Positions 8,925 through 17,749 of a DNA stretch of 64,000 nt are shown in pieces. How positions within the stretch are numbered: position 1 is the first letter of the stretch; each line of letters starts with the position of its first letter. The position numbers and the translations under genes are program-made. Source of the DNA: Vibrio mediterranei (lineage in GTDB: Bacteria; Pseudomonadota; Gammaproteobacteria; Enterobacterales; Vibrionaceae); the NCBI RefSeq assembly GCF_900088415.1, contig NZ_FLLQ01000006.1:336382-400381 (forward strand), given 5' to 3'. The notes under the pieces are model-generated. The model searched no databases and was not told where the DNA came from. It worked only from the letters and a program-made list of their open reading frames with translations.

Positions 8925-11780
8925 ATGAAATTGACCAAACGCTCCGAGAGCGTCAGCAAAAATGAAAACAAGTTAGGTCTAAGCCGCCGAGCTTTCATGC
9001 GTAATTCATCCATTGCCGCTGGTGGTTTAGCGGCAGGTGCCTATACGTTTGCACCAGGAATGATTAAAAAAGCCGAAGCGAAAGAAGTGCCAATCGATGC
9101 GAAAACAGAAGTAAAACGTACTATCTGTTCTCACTGCTCGGTAGGTTGCGGTGTATACGCAGAAGTTCAAAATGGCGTTTGGACCGGCCAAGAACCTGCT
9201 TTTGATCACCCTTTTAACGCCGGCGGTCACTGTGCGAAAGGCGCTGCTTTGCGTGAGCACGGACATGGCGAACGTCGTCTAAAATACCCAATGGTATTGG
9301 AAGGCGGTAAGTGGAAAAAGCTCTCTTGGGACGAAGCTATTGAACAGATTGGTAACAAGGTTCTTGAAATCCGCAAAGAGTCGGGCCCTGATTCGGTTTA
9401 TTGGTTGGGCAGTGCCAAGCACAACAATGAACAAGCCTATATGTTCAGAAAGATGGCATCGCTTTGGGGTACGAATAACGTCGACCACCAAGCCCGTATT
9501 TGTCACTCTACAACCGTATCAGGTGTTGCAAACACTTGGGGTTACGGTGCGATGACGAACTCTTTCAATGACATGCATAACTGTAAATCCATGCTGTTCA
9601 TTGGTTCTAACCCAGCAGAAGCGCACCCTGTTGCAATGCAGCACATTCTGATCGCTAAAGAAAAGAATGGATGTAAGATTGTTGTTGCGGACCCTCGTCG
9701 AACCCGCACAGCTGCAAAATCTGATCATTTTTGCTCACTGCGTCCGGGTACCGACGTAGCGTTCATCTGGGGTATTTTGTGGCATGTCTTTGAGAACAAC
9801 TGGGAAGACAAAGAGTTTATTCGCCAACGTGTATTTGGTATGGACGAAATCCGTACGGAAGTCGCGAAATGGAATCCGAAAGAAGTCGAGCGTGTAACAG
9901 GTGTGAGTGAAGCAGATGTCTACAAAGCTGCGAAGATCCTGTCTGAAAACCGTCCAGGAAGCATCATTTGGTGTATGGGTGGTACTCAACATACGACGGG
10001 TAACAACAATACTCGTGCTTACTGTGTTCTGGAGTTAGCGTTAGGTAATATTGGCCGTTCTGGCGGTGGTGCTAATATCTTCCGTGGTCACGATAACGTT
10101 CAAGGTGCAACAGACCTTGGTGTGCTATCTCATACGCTACCAGGCTATTACGGTCTAGCAGACGGCTCATGGAAGCACTGGGCTAAAGTTTGGGACGTTG
10201 ACTACGAATGGATCAAAGAACGTTTTGACCAAAACGAGTATCGCGGCAAGAAACCGATGAACAACATGGGTATTCCTGTTTCTCGTTGGATTGATGGTGT
10301 TCTTGAAAATAAAGACAACATCGAGCAAAACGATAATATTCGCGCAATGTTCTACTGGGGTCATGCGGTTAACTCGCAAACTCGTGGTGTTGAGATGCAA
10401 AAAGCAATGCAAAAACTCGACATGATGGTTATTGTTGACCCATATCCAACACACGCTGCGGTTATGAACAACCGTACTGATGGTGTGTATCTTCTGCCAG
10501 CAACGACTCAGTTTGAAACTCACGGCTCAGTAACAGCTTCAAACCGTTCACTTCAGTGGCGTGACCAAGTCATTGAACCTTTGTTCGACTCAAAACCTGA
10601 CCACGAGATCATGTACCTTCTGACTAAGAAGCTTGGTTTTGAACAGCAGTTATTCAAGAACATTAAAGTCGAAAATAACCAGCCAAACATTGAAGACATT
10701 ACTCGTGAATTCAATAAAGGTATGTGGACCATTGGCTATACCGGTCAAAGCCCAGAGCGTTTGAAACTGCATCAACAAAACTGGCATACGTTCCACAAAA
10801 CTTCACTGGAAGCCGAGGGCGGTCCTATCAATGGTGAAACCTACGGTCTTCCATGGCCATGTTGGGGTACACCTGAGATGAAACACCCAGGTACTCATAT
10901 TCTTTATGATACTTCGAAACCTGTGGCGCAAGGTGGTGGTAACTTCCGTGCTCGCTTTGGTGTGGAATTCGAAGGTAAGAGCTTGCTTGCAGAAGACAGC
11001 TACTCGCTAGGCTGTGAACTTGAGGATGGCTATCCAGAGTTCAGCGACAAGCTCATTAAACAATTGGGTTGGTGGGGCGATCTAACACCAGAAGAGCAAG
11101 CCGCTGCAGAAGGCAAGAACTGGAAGACCGACCTATCAGGTGGTATCCAGCGCGTCGCGATTAAGCATGGTTGCATGCCATTTGGTAATGCTAAAGCTCG
11201 TACAATTGTCTGGACGTTCCCTGACCGTGTTCCTTTACACCGTGAGCCGCTTTATACGCCAAGACGTGATCTTGTTGTTGACTACCCAACATGGGATGAC
11301 AGCGAATCAATTTACCGTCTACCAACCATGTATAAGTCGATTCAGGATCAGGACAAATCGGAAGAGTATCCAATCGTACTGACTTCTGGGCGTCTGGTTG
11401 AATACGAAGGTGGTGGTGAAGAAACACGTTCAAACCCTTGGCTAGCTGAACTACAACGTGAAATGTTTGTTGAAGTTAACCCTAAAGATGCCAATGACAT
11501 CGGTTTTAAAGATGGTGACATGGTATGGGTTGAAGGTGCAGAGAAAGGACGAATCAAAGTCAAGGCGATGGTGACACCTCGTGTGAAACCAGGCTTGGCG
11601 TTTATTCCTTTCCACTTCGGCGGTAAGTTCCAAGGTGAAGATCTTCGTTCTAAATACCCAGAAGGTTGTGACCCTTACGTCATAGGTGAAGCAGCGAATA
11701 CTGCAACAACCTATGGTTATGATCCGGTGACTCAGATGCAAGAAACTAAAGTCACTCTCTGTAACATCACGAAAGCGTAA
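8925..11780 (+). CDS. fdhA: Formate dehydrogenase, catalytic molybdopterin subunit (cysteine type)
   Basis: Molybdenum or tungsten bis-MGD enzyme that oxidises formate to CO2 at the periplasmic face. The 951 residues begin with a Tat leader (SRRAFMRNSS, about residues 20-29). A 4Fe-4S site, CSHCSVGCGVY, starts at about residue 68, with a further Cys in GGHCAKG. The metal ligand lies in RICHSTTVSG and is an ordinary cysteine, Cys193 (TGT at 9501), so no selenocysteine readthrough is needed. The molydopterin oxidoreductase core and the C-terminal dinucleotide-binding domain (about 800-940) are complete. GGAG stands 6 bases before the ATG. It is followed by the Fe-S and cytochrome subunits, as in membrane-bound Fdh-N/Fdh-O-type enzymes. 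Confidence 0.95.
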   Translation: MKLTKRSESVSKNENKLGLSRRAFMRNSSIAAGGLAAGAYTFAPGMIKKAEAKEVPIDAKTEVKRTICSHCSVGCGVYAEVQNGVWTGQEPAFDHPFNAGGHCAKGAALREHGHGERRLKYPMVLEGGKWKKLSWDEAIEQIGNKVLEIRKESGPDSVYWLGSAKHNNEQAYMFRKMASLWGTNNVDHQARICHSTTVSGVANTWGYGAMTNSFNDMHNCKSMLFIGSNPAEAHPVAMQHILIAKEKNGCKIVVADPRRTRTAAKSDHFCSLRPGTDVAFIWGILWHVFENNWEDKEFIRQRVFGMDEIRTEVAKWNPKEVERVTGVSEADVYKAAKILSENRPGSIIWCMGGTQHTTGNNNTRAYCVLELALGNIGRSGGGANIFRGHDNVQGATDLGVLSHTLPGYYGLADGSWKHWAKVWDVDYEWIKERFDQNEYRGKKPMNNMGIPVSRWIDGVLENKDNIEQNDNIRAMFYWGHAVNSQTRGVEMQKAMQKLDMMVIVDPYPTHAAVMNNRTDGVYLLPATTQFETHGSVTASNRSLQWRDQVIEPLFDSKPDHEIMYLLTKKLGFEQQLFKNIKVENNQPNIEDITREFNKGMWTIGYTGQSPERLKLHQQNWHTFHKTSLEAEGGPINGETYGLPWPCWGTPEMKHPGTHILYDTSKPVAQGGGNFRARFGVEFEGKSLLAEDSYSLGCELEDGYPEFSDKLIKQLGWWGDLTPEEQAAAEGKNWKTDLSGGIQRVAIKHGCMPFGNAKARTIVWTFPDRVPLHREPLYTPRRDLVVDYPTWDDSESIYRLPTMYKSIQDQDKSEEYPIVLTSGRLVEYEGGGEETRSNPWLAELQREMFVEVNPKDANDIGFKDGDMVWVEGAEKGRIKVKAMVTPRVKPGLAFIPFHFGGKFQGEDLRSKYPEGCDPYVIGEAANTATTYGYDPVTQMQETKVTLCNITKA

Positions 11781-11791
11781 GGAGTCATAAA

Positions 11792-12400
11792 ATGGCTAGA
11801 ATGAAATTCCTATGTGACACCAAGCGTTGTATTGAATGTAACGGCTGTGTCACTGCATGTAAAAACGAAAACGATGATGCGCTTGAGTGGGGCATCCAAC
11901 GTAGACGTGTTGTAACATTAAACGACGGCCTACCTGGTGAAAACTCAATTTCGGTTGCTTGTATGCACTGTACAGACGCGCCATGTATGGCGGTGTGTCC
12001 AGCAGACTGTTTTGAGCATACTGAAGATGGCATCGTGCTTCACAACAAAGACCTTTGTATCGGATGTGGCTATTGCTTATTTGCATGTCCATTTGGTGCT
12101 CCGCAATTCCCGAAACAAGCAGCATTTGGCGAACGCGGTAAGATGGACAAATGTACATTCTGCGCTGGCGGTCCTGAAACAGAAGACAACTCTGAAGAGG
12201 AACGCGCAAAATACGGAGCTAACCGTATAGCAGAGGGCAAGCTGCCAATGTGTGCTGAATTGTGCTCAACAAAAGCATTGCTAGCGGGTGATGCGGAAAA
12301 AGTGTCTGATATCTTCCGTCAACGTGTTGTAGAGCGCGGTGCTAAGAATGCTGGCTGGACTGACGGCAATGATCTGGCTTACGACGCAACGAAAAGCTAA
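11792..12400 (+). CDS. fdhB: Formate dehydrogenase iron-sulfur subunit
   Basis: Ferredoxin-like beta subunit that carries electrons from the catalytic subunit to the cytochrome. Its 202 residues contain four cysteine groups: CDTKRCIECNGCVTAC at 8-23, CMHCTDAPCMAVCP at about 55-68, CIGCGYCLFACPFG at about 86-99, and CTFC paired with the later CAELC. This is the arrangement for four 4Fe-4S clusters in DMSO-reductase-family beta subunits. It lacks its own leader, so it is presumably exported by hitch-hiking on the Tat leader of the alpha subunit. AAGGAG lies before the ATG. Its stop codon abuts an ATG of the next frame (TAATG). Confidence 0.95.
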   Translation: MARMKFLCDTKRCIECNGCVTACKNENDDALEWGIQRRRVVTLNDGLPGENSISVACMHCTDAPCMAVCPADCFEHTEDGIVLHNKDLCIGCGYCLFACPFGAPQFPKQAAFGERGKMDKCTFCAGGPETEDNSEEERAKYGANRIAEGKLPMCAELCSTKALLAGDAEKVSDIFRQRVVERGAKNAGWTDGNDLAYDATKS

Positions 12401-12411
12401 TGGAGAGCTCT

Positions 12412-13488
12412 ATGCCTATTTTGTTTAAAGAACAAGGTTTGCTTAGAAAATTGGCTCTCTCACTGCTGCCTTTATTGGCAGCAGCGATGCTTGTACTGTC
12501 GTTTGGAGTAAGAGCAGAAGAGAGTAAAAGCAATCAAGTCGTTAGAGGTGAGATGACGCAACTCGCGGGTGCGGATTATTGGCGTCATGTGAAAGAAGGG
12601 GTGGAAGGTACAACAACGTCTGCTTCTCCTGAACATGGTGTGTTAATCAGTACACCAGGGGAAACGTGGTTTATCCTCAAAGAGAAATGGATGTCACCTG
12701 CTGCAGCTGTCGCAATCTTTGGCAGCATCAGTATGGTGGTATTGATGTACTTCTTAGTTGGCCCTTTGAAACTAAGCGGGGCTCGCACCGGCAAAAAGCT
12801 ACGTCGTTGGTCAAGAATGGACCGTGCTCTCCACTGGAGTATGGCGTTTACCTTTCTTACGTTGGCATTTAGTGGCTTAATGCTTGTTTATGGCAAACAC
12901 TTTATGAAGCCTTATGTACCGACCGAGCTTTGGGGTTGGACGGTGTATCTTGCTAAGCAGTATCACAACTACATGGGACCAATATTCTTTATTCTGCTAT
13001 TTGCTGTTCTATTTAAATGGTGGAGAAAGTCCATCTTTAATAAGACAGACATGCAATGGTTCATGAAACTTGGTGGGATGGTTGGTAAACATAAAGGTTC
13101 GCACCCATCTGCTGGATTCTCCAATGGTGGTGAAAAAGCGATTTACTGGTTGCTTATCTTCTTTGGAGCTATCGCGGCAGTGAGTGGTCTTATTCTCGAT
13201 TTCCCTATCTTTGGACAAACGAGAAAAGATATGGAGCTATCTAACTTAGTTCACATGTTCTCAGCTCTTATACTGATTTGTGGATTCGTATTCCATATCT
13301 ATATCGGTCTATTCGGTATGGAAGGGGCGTTAGAAGGTATGGTTACAGGTGACGTTGACGAAACTTGGGCAAAAGAACACCATGATCTTTGGTACGAGGA
13401 AATGAAGCAAGGTCAAAGTGGTGAAGGTACAGCGACGACAAACGAAGCCAAACCTGATTCCGTCAAACCAGAGCAGAAATTAACGTAA
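12412..13488 (+). CDS. fdhC: Formate dehydrogenase cytochrome b556 subunit
   Basis: Membrane gamma subunit that anchors the complex and passes electrons to quinone through b-type heme. A signal-like N terminus (about 9-33) and a short periplasmic stretch precede four membrane helices between about residues 95 and 315. Candidate heme ligands are the histidines of RALHWSMAFT, KQYHNYMGP and NLVHMFSALI. The frame is open from ATG 12400, which overlaps the fdhB stop, but GGAG at 12402 is correctly spaced for ATG 12412, so I chose that (358 residues). The C-terminal cytoplasmic tail is hydrophilic and Thr/Glu/Lys-rich. Confidence 0.93.
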   Translation: MPILFKEQGLLRKLALSLLPLLAAAMLVLSFGVRAEESKSNQVVRGEMTQLAGADYWRHVKEGVEGTTTSASPEHGVLISTPGETWFILKEKWMSPAAAVAIFGSISMVVLMYFLVGPLKLSGARTGKKLRRWSRMDRALHWSMAFTFLTLAFSGLMLVYGKHFMKPYVPTELWGWTVYLAKQYHNYMGPIFFILLFAVLFKWWRKSIFNKTDMQWFMKLGGMVGKHKGSHPSAGFSNGGEKAIYWLLIFFGAIAAVSGLILDFPIFGQTRKDMELSNLVHMFSALILICGFVFHIYIGLFGMEGALEGMVTGDVDETWAKEHHDLWYEEMKQGQSGEGTATTNEAKPDSVKPEQKLT

Positions 13489-13504
13489 AGGGGTAGAGGA
13501 CTTT

Positions 13505-13936
13505 ATGCACCAACATCATAAAGGTATTTGGGTGGCGTATATCTTAAGTTTGTTTACGCCGTTTACTTTGTTACTGTCTGGCGTGATTGCCATCATCTAT
13601 GCAGGTTACCGTTTAGACAAAGGTGAAGATAGCGAAGTAGTAAACTCTCACTATTATGGTCTAATTCGCACGTTCTTTTTAAACCTAACTTTCTTTGTTG
13701 TTTTAATCGTAACGGTAGCAACATCGAACGGGCTATTAAAAGGTGTGACTAACTACTGGTACAAAGCCAGTTGGATAGACCAAATTGCAAATATTATTCC
13801 TTACATTGGGATGTTATTTGCTGCTGTCGCGATTGTTATGTGGATCATTCGCATGTTCATGGGAATGAGTAAGCTGAATCAAAATATCGCGATGACATTT
13901 GGTAATACCGAACAACCTATACAACACTTACCATAG
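13505..13936 (+). CDS. Small integral membrane protein, last gene of the formate dehydrogenase operon
   Basis: A 143-residue protein with three or four predicted membrane helices (about 9-30, 50-75, 95-115) and a short cytoplasmic end. The central segment (VVNSHYYGLIRTF) recalls small DUF4870-like membrane proteins, but I am not sure of the family. It starts 16 bases after fdhC, with GAGG before the ATG, and is followed directly by a strong terminator, so it is the last cistron of the operon. No catalytic motif is visible; a part in quinone access or complex stability would be a guess. Confidence 0.75.
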   Translation: MHQHHKGIWVAYILSLFTPFTLLLSGVIAIIYAGYRLDKGEDSEVVNSHYYGLIRTFFLNLTFFVVLIVTVATSNGLLKGVTNYWYKASWIDQIANIIPYIGMLFAAVAIVMWIIRMFMGMSKLNQNIAMTFGNTEQPIQHLP

Positions 13937-13940
13937 CGTC

Positions 13941-13970
13941 GAAAAGCTCCTTTTAAGGAGCTTTTCTTTT
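13941..13970 (+). terminator. Intrinsic terminator of the formate dehydrogenase operon
   Basis: GAAAAGCTCC pairs with GGAGCTTTTC around a TTTTAA loop, followed by a short T run. It closes the operon 5 bases after the last stop codon. Confidence 0.85.
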
Positions 13971-14269
13971 ATCCCCCATTTCTCGCTATAACAACATTGC
14001 TACATAGTAGTGCGTACCATTTTGGTGCTGTTTCACTATATTGGTGCGATTTTAAAGCCCGTGCGTCCTACCTTACTGATTAGCAAACATGTATTTATCC
14101 ATATATTCAATAAGTTAGTGATTATCTTGTGTTTGGACAATAAGTGGAATGCTAATTGCCTTATACAACGTTCGATTTTAGCGCTCCCTATTTTGGTGTG
14201 CTTAAAGAATAAGAAGCACAGATATTGTGCATTACATGGATTGAATCGTTGCAAAGGAGTAATTAGTAC
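13971..14269 (+). promoter_or_regulatory. amt upstream region: two NtrC-like sites and a sigma-54-like promoter
   Basis: This 299-base gap holds no gene that I can support. GTACCATTTTGGTGC (14014-14028) and TCACTATATTGGTGC (14033-14047) fit the NtrC dyad GCACCA-N3-TGGTGC with one and two mismatches, and are spaced 19 bases apart. TGGAATGCTAATTGC at 14145-14159 fits a -24/-12 element with GG-N10-GC spacing; transcription would start near 14170. The enhancer-to-promoter distance of about 100-130 bases is typical for nitrogen-starvation control. Confidence 0.6.
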
Positions 14270-15490
14270 ATGACCACTTCGGTAGAGCAGGTACATGGAG
14301 CCGTACAAACACTAACGCAAAGCTCAGACACACTATTTTTACTATTGGGCGCCATCATGGTGTTTTTAATGCACGCAGGCTTTGCGTTCCTAGAAGTGGG
14401 AACCGTTCGCCATAAAAACCAAGTAAACGCTTTGGTAAAGATACTCGCCGATTTTGGTGTCTCGGCAATCGCTTACTTTTTTATCGGTTATTGGGTTGCA
14501 TACGGGGGCACTTTCTTTGCAGATGCGGAGACATTGTCACAAGGCAACGGATATGAGCTAGTGAAGTTCTTTTTCTTACTGACATTTGCCGCAGCAATCC
14601 CCGCCATTGTTTCTGGTGGTATTGCTGAGCGAGCTCGTTTTTACCCAATTCTTCTTGCCACTTTTTTTACGGTTGGTATCGTCTATCCATTATTCGAAGG
14701 TATGATTTGGAACGGTAACTTCGGATTCCAAAACTGGTTAGAACAGAGCTTTGGCGCCGGATTTCATGACTTTGCTGGTTCAGTCGTTGTACATGGCGTT
14801 GGCGGTTGGATCGCGCTAGTCGCGGTTATCTTTTTAGGAATGCGCAAAGGACGAGTTCGTGCGGGCAAGCATACTAACTTTGCACCTTCTAACATTCCTT
14901 TCTTAGCATTAGGTGCTTGGATTCTTAGTGTCGGCTGGTTTGGCTTTAACGTGATGTCAGCGCAAACTTTGGAAGGCATCAGTGGCCTTGTTGCTATGAA
15001 TTCGCTGATGGCGATGGTGGGCGGTATCTTGGCGTCGCTAATTGTCGGAAGAAATGACCCTGGCTTTATCCATAATGGTCCGTTAGCTGGTTTAGTGGCT
15101 ATTTGTGCAGGTTCCGATTTGATGCATCCAATTGGCGCACTAGTTACTGGTTCAGTTGCTGGAGCATTGTTTGTTTGGGTGTTCACCTACTTACAGAATA
15201 AAACTAAGATCGACGATGTATTGGGCGTGTGGCCTTTGCATGGGCTTTGCGGTGTATGGGGTGGTATTGCTGCTGGGATATTTGGACAGCAAGCTTTGGG
15301 CGGGTTAGGGGGCGTTAGTTTCGCTTCTCAGCTTATTGGTACGGTCGCGGGCGTAGTCGTTGCGGTAATCGGTGCAGGTATAGTATATGGCATTCTGGAT
15401 AAAGTCGCCGGATTACGACTCTCTGAAGAAGATGAATTTAACGGAGCGGATCTGGCGATCCATAGAATATCCGCCACTAACGAAGACTAA
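14270..15490 (+). CDS. amt: Ammonium transporter Amt
   Basis: Inner-membrane channel for ammonium/ammonia, 406 residues with about 11 membrane helices. Family marks are the conserved Asp in HDFAGSVVVHGVGG, the pore histidine of that same motif, and the second pore histidine in WPLHGLCGVWGG. The N terminus lacks a cleavable leader and starts with VEQVHGAVQTLTQSSDTLFLL-type periplasmic sequence before helix 1, as in marine Amt1-type proteins. AAGGAG lies 10 bases before the ATG. No glnK (PII) gene is adjacent, unlike the common glnK-amtB pair. The upstream sites imply control by NtrC and sigma-54. Confidence 0.95.
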   Translation: MTTSVEQVHGAVQTLTQSSDTLFLLLGAIMVFLMHAGFAFLEVGTVRHKNQVNALVKILADFGVSAIAYFFIGYWVAYGGTFFADAETLSQGNGYELVKFFFLLTFAAAIPAIVSGGIAERARFYPILLATFFTVGIVYPLFEGMIWNGNFGFQNWLEQSFGAGFHDFAGSVVVHGVGGWIALVAVIFLGMRKGRVRAGKHTNFAPSNIPFLALGAWILSVGWFGFNVMSAQTLEGISGLVAMNSLMAMVGGILASLIVGRNDPGFIHNGPLAGLVAICAGSDLMHPIGALVTGSVAGALFVWVFTYLQNKTKIDDVLGVWPLHGLCGVWGGIAAGIFGQQALGGLGGVSFASQLIGTVAGVVVAVIGAGIVYGILDKVAGLRLSEEDEFNGADLAIHRISATNED

Positions 15491-15498
15491 GTACATAA

Positions 15499-15526
15499 GA
15501 GCACCCGAAGAAATACTTGGGTGCTC
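15499..15526 (+). terminator. Hairpin after amt (weak terminator)
   Basis: GAGCACCC pairs with GGGTGCTC, extended by AAG/CTT around a 5-base loop. No T run follows, so it may be a weak or Rho-assisted end, or a 3' stabilising hairpin. Confidence 0.45.
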
Positions 15527-15657
15527 ATCATATTCCCACTATCTAACTTACTGAATCTAAGTAAATTTAGACTATGGTCTAATCCCCAAAACTACTGTTG
15601 TTATTGCTTCCGTGTTACTCTTATTAAAACAACGATAAGTCAGCACAAGGAGTGTTT

Positions 15658-16395
15658 ATGAAGTTTCCCTATAAAAATGTTGTCGTTTTAACCGGGGCAG
15701 GTATTTCGGCAGAATCAGGAATACAGACTTTTCGTGCACAAGATGGACTTTGGGAAAATCATCGCATCGAAGATGTAGCGACCCCTGAAGGATTTGCGAG
15801 AAACCCAGAGTTAGTCCAAAGCTTCTACAATCAACGACGTCAGAAGCTTCAACAAACCGATATCCGACCTAATGCGGCTCATATTGCTCTTGGGGACCTA
15901 GAAAGGCAGTTAGAGGGGACAGTAACGGTTATCACACAAAACATCGATAACCTTCATGAGCGTGGCGGTAGTGAGAATATCATCCATATGCACGGAGAGT
16001 TGCTTCGTGCTCGCTGCTCTGAGTCAGGACAGGTCGTCGAAATGGTGAATGACATCGAAACGGGTGATTTGTGCCATTGTTGCCAGATTCCATCACAAAT
16101 GCGCCCTCATATAGTTTGGTTTGGCGAAATGCCGTTAAAAATGGGTGATATCTATGCGGCATTAGAAAAAGCAGACTTGTTCATATCTATAGGTACCTCT
16201 GGGGTAGTTTATCCTGCAGCAGGTTTTGTCCATGACGCAAAAATGCATGGTGCGCATACGATTGAAATTAACTTAGAACCTAGTGCGGTTCAAAGTGAGT
16301 TTGAAGAGAAGCGCTATGGCAAGGCAAGCATAGAAGTGCCAAAACTGGTCAGAGAGATTTTAGCGTTACAGACCGAGGATAAGGCAGCTTCATAA
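15658..16395 (+). CDS. cobB: NAD-dependent protein deacylase CobB (Sir2 family)
   Basis: Sirtuin that removes acyl groups from lysines, using NAD. GAGISAESGI (13-22) and TQNIDNLHERGG bind NAD; the catalytic histidine is in IHMHGELL. A zinc module with RARCSESGQ and CHCC follows, then WFGEMPL. A Tyr-x-x-Arg pair in FYNQRRQKL is the mark of class III sirtuins that accept succinyl-lysine, as in E. coli CobB. AAGGAG is 5 bases from ATG 15658; the GTG two codons earlier overlaps that box, so I rejected it. Stand-alone gene with its own terminator. Confidence 0.94.
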   Translation: MKFPYKNVVVLTGAGISAESGIQTFRAQDGLWENHRIEDVATPEGFARNPELVQSFYNQRRQKLQQTDIRPNAAHIALGDLERQLEGTVTVITQNIDNLHERGGSENIIHMHGELLRARCSESGQVVEMVNDIETGDLCHCCQIPSQMRPHIVWFGEMPLKMGDIYAALEKADLFISIGTSGVVYPAAGFVHDAKMHGAHTIEINLEPSAVQSEFEEKRYGKASIEVPKLVREILALQTEDKAAS

Positions 16396-16419
16396 GGTCA
16401 TCGATTGTCGACTTAAATA

Positions 16420-16449
16420 AAAATAGCCCTCGTACTTGAGGGCTATTTT
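16420..16449. terminator. Bidirectional terminator between cobB and potD1
   Basis: AAAATAGCCCTC pairs with GAGGGCTATTTT around a 6-base loop. A runs on the left and T runs on the right make it usable on both strands for these convergent genes. Confidence 0.85.
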
Positions 16450-16472
16450 ATTATTCATTGAAAAAGCTGTGC

Positions 16473-17510
16473 TTAGTTGTCTACTTTTAGCTTTTGGAAG
16501 TACTCTTCGTACAGCGCACCAGCTTCGCCAACTTCATCTTGCCATGTACCTGAATCCATCACTTCTTGTGGTGGGAACACGTTTGGATCGTTAGCAAACT
16601 CTTTTGGAAGTAGAGGATAAGCCGTCTTAACTGGAGTCGGATAGCCAATCTCTAAAGCAATTTTCGCTGCATTTTCTGGACGCAATAAGAAGTCGATCAT
16701 CTTGTGTGCAGCATCAACATTTTTGGCACCTGAAGGGATAGCAAGACTGTCCATCCAGAAAATTGCACCTTTCTCAGGCCAAACAATATCAATTGACGCA
16801 CCTTCTTGACGGGCCATGTACGCTGAACCGTTCCAAAGCATACCAAGTGACACTTCACCAGCAAGGTACGGGTTAGCAGGGAAATCAGAGTTAAACACCA
16901 AAACGTTTGGTACTAGCTTTCTTAGTTCTTCATACGCTGCTTTGATTTCGTCTGGATTTGTAGTATTCGGTGAATAACCTAATTTAGTCAATGCAATATG
17001 GAATACTTCACGAGAGTCATCCATCATCATCAACTGGCCTTCCCATTGAGGATCCCAAAGGTCATCCCAAGAGCTTACTGCTGATTTATCAAGCATGTCA
17101 GTATTGATACCAATACCGGTTGCACCCCAGATATAAGGGATGGAGTATTTGTTATCTGGATCAAAAGGTTTGTCTAAATAATTAGGATCCAAATCTTTGA
17201 AGTGAGTAAGTTTTTCTTTATCAATCTCTTGAAGCATGCCTTCTTTACGCATCTTAGACACGAAGTAGGTCGATGGTACGACAAGATCGTAACCTGAACC
17301 TTGGGTCTTTAGCTTTGCGTACATGCTTTCGTTGGATTCATAAGTAGAGTAGATGACTTTGATACCAGTTTCTTTGGTAAAGTCTTCTAGTACTTCGCTA
17401 GGAATGTATTCAGACCAGTTGTAGAAGTAAAGTTCTTCGTTGGCTGCAAACGCCGGGGTAGTGAGAAGAGTCGCCGCACAAAGTGCGCCTGCATACAATT
17501 TGCTTTTCAT
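16473..17510 (-). CDS. potD1: Spermidine/putrescine-binding protein PotD, copy 1
   Basis: Periplasmic polyamine-binding protein of 345 residues with a classic signal peptide (MKSKLYAGALCAATLL, cleavage after AFA). The mature part starts EELYFYNWSEYIPSEVLEDF, the ligand-site opening common to PotD/PotF. Later landmarks are YDLVVPSTYFVSKM and GMLWNGSAYMARQ, then PENAAKIALEIGYPTP. It shares most of its sequence with the second copy upstream, so the pair arose by duplication. The true start is ATG 17510 (GGAAAAG upstream), not an in-frame ATG 45 bases earlier. A terminator separates it from potD2, and it has its own likely promoter at 17624-17632. Confidence 0.93.
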   Translation of the reverse strand: MKSKLYAGALCAATLLTTPAFAANEELYFYNWSEYIPSEVLEDFTKETGIKVIYSTYESNESMYAKLKTQGSGYDLVVPSTYFVSKMRKEGMLQEIDKEKLTHFKDLDPNYLDKPFDPDNKYSIPYIWGATGIGINTDMLDKSAVSSWDDLWDPQWEGQLMMMDDSREVFHIALTKLGYSPNTTNPDEIKAAYEELRKLVPNVLVFNSDFPANPYLAGEVSLGMLWNGSAYMARQEGASIDIVWPEKGAIFWMDSLAIPSGAKNVDAAHKMIDFLLRPENAAKIALEIGYPTPVKTAYPLLPKEFANDPNVFPPQEVMDSGTWQDEVGEAGALYEEYFQKLKVDN

Positions 17511-17605
17511 TACTTTTCCGTTTGTATTGGTAGACAAAGAGTCTCTAGGAGACATGACAATATAGGAAAGTAGGGGTTCCTATATTACTTTGCACGCCAT
17601 CATTA

Positions 17606-17632
17606 TTTGATGTGCATCACAACATTATATCA
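17606..17632 (-). promoter_or_regulatory. Candidate potD1 promoter with CRP/FNR-like dyad over the start site
   Basis: Read on the minus strand, TGATATAAT (17632-17624) is an extended -10 element. The adjoining plus-strand sequence TTTGATGTGCATCACA (17606-17621) matches TGTGA-N6-TCACA with one mismatch, and also TTGAT-N4-ATCAA with one mismatch. Because it covers the predicted start, a bound CRP or FNR would more likely repress than activate. Confidence 0.45.
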
Positions 17633-17705
17633 GTCAATGATTGAATACTCTATGTAGGAATTTACAAAAATTAAACGTTTAGAATGATATAGCAGCTCAA
17701 TCATG

Positions 17706-17732
17706 AAAAAAGGTGGCAAATGCCACCTTTTT
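17706..17732 (-). terminator. Terminator between potD2 and potD1
   Basis: AAAAAGGTGGCA pairs with TGCCACCTTTTT around a short AA loop, just after the potD2 stop. Flanking A and T runs allow function on the minus strand. Confidence 0.8.
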
Positions 17733-17749
17733 GTCAATTTCGCTATGAG

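Noticed and set aside
8925..11780. Selenocysteine codon in the formate dehydrogenase
   Set aside because: The metal-ligand position is an ordinary Cys codon (TGT at 9501) and no in-frame TGA is present.
14036..14308. ORFs of 87-90 codons between the formate dehydrogenase operon and amt
   Set aside because: They overlap the NtrC-like sites and sigma-54 element, and lack ribosome-binding sites and family resemblance.
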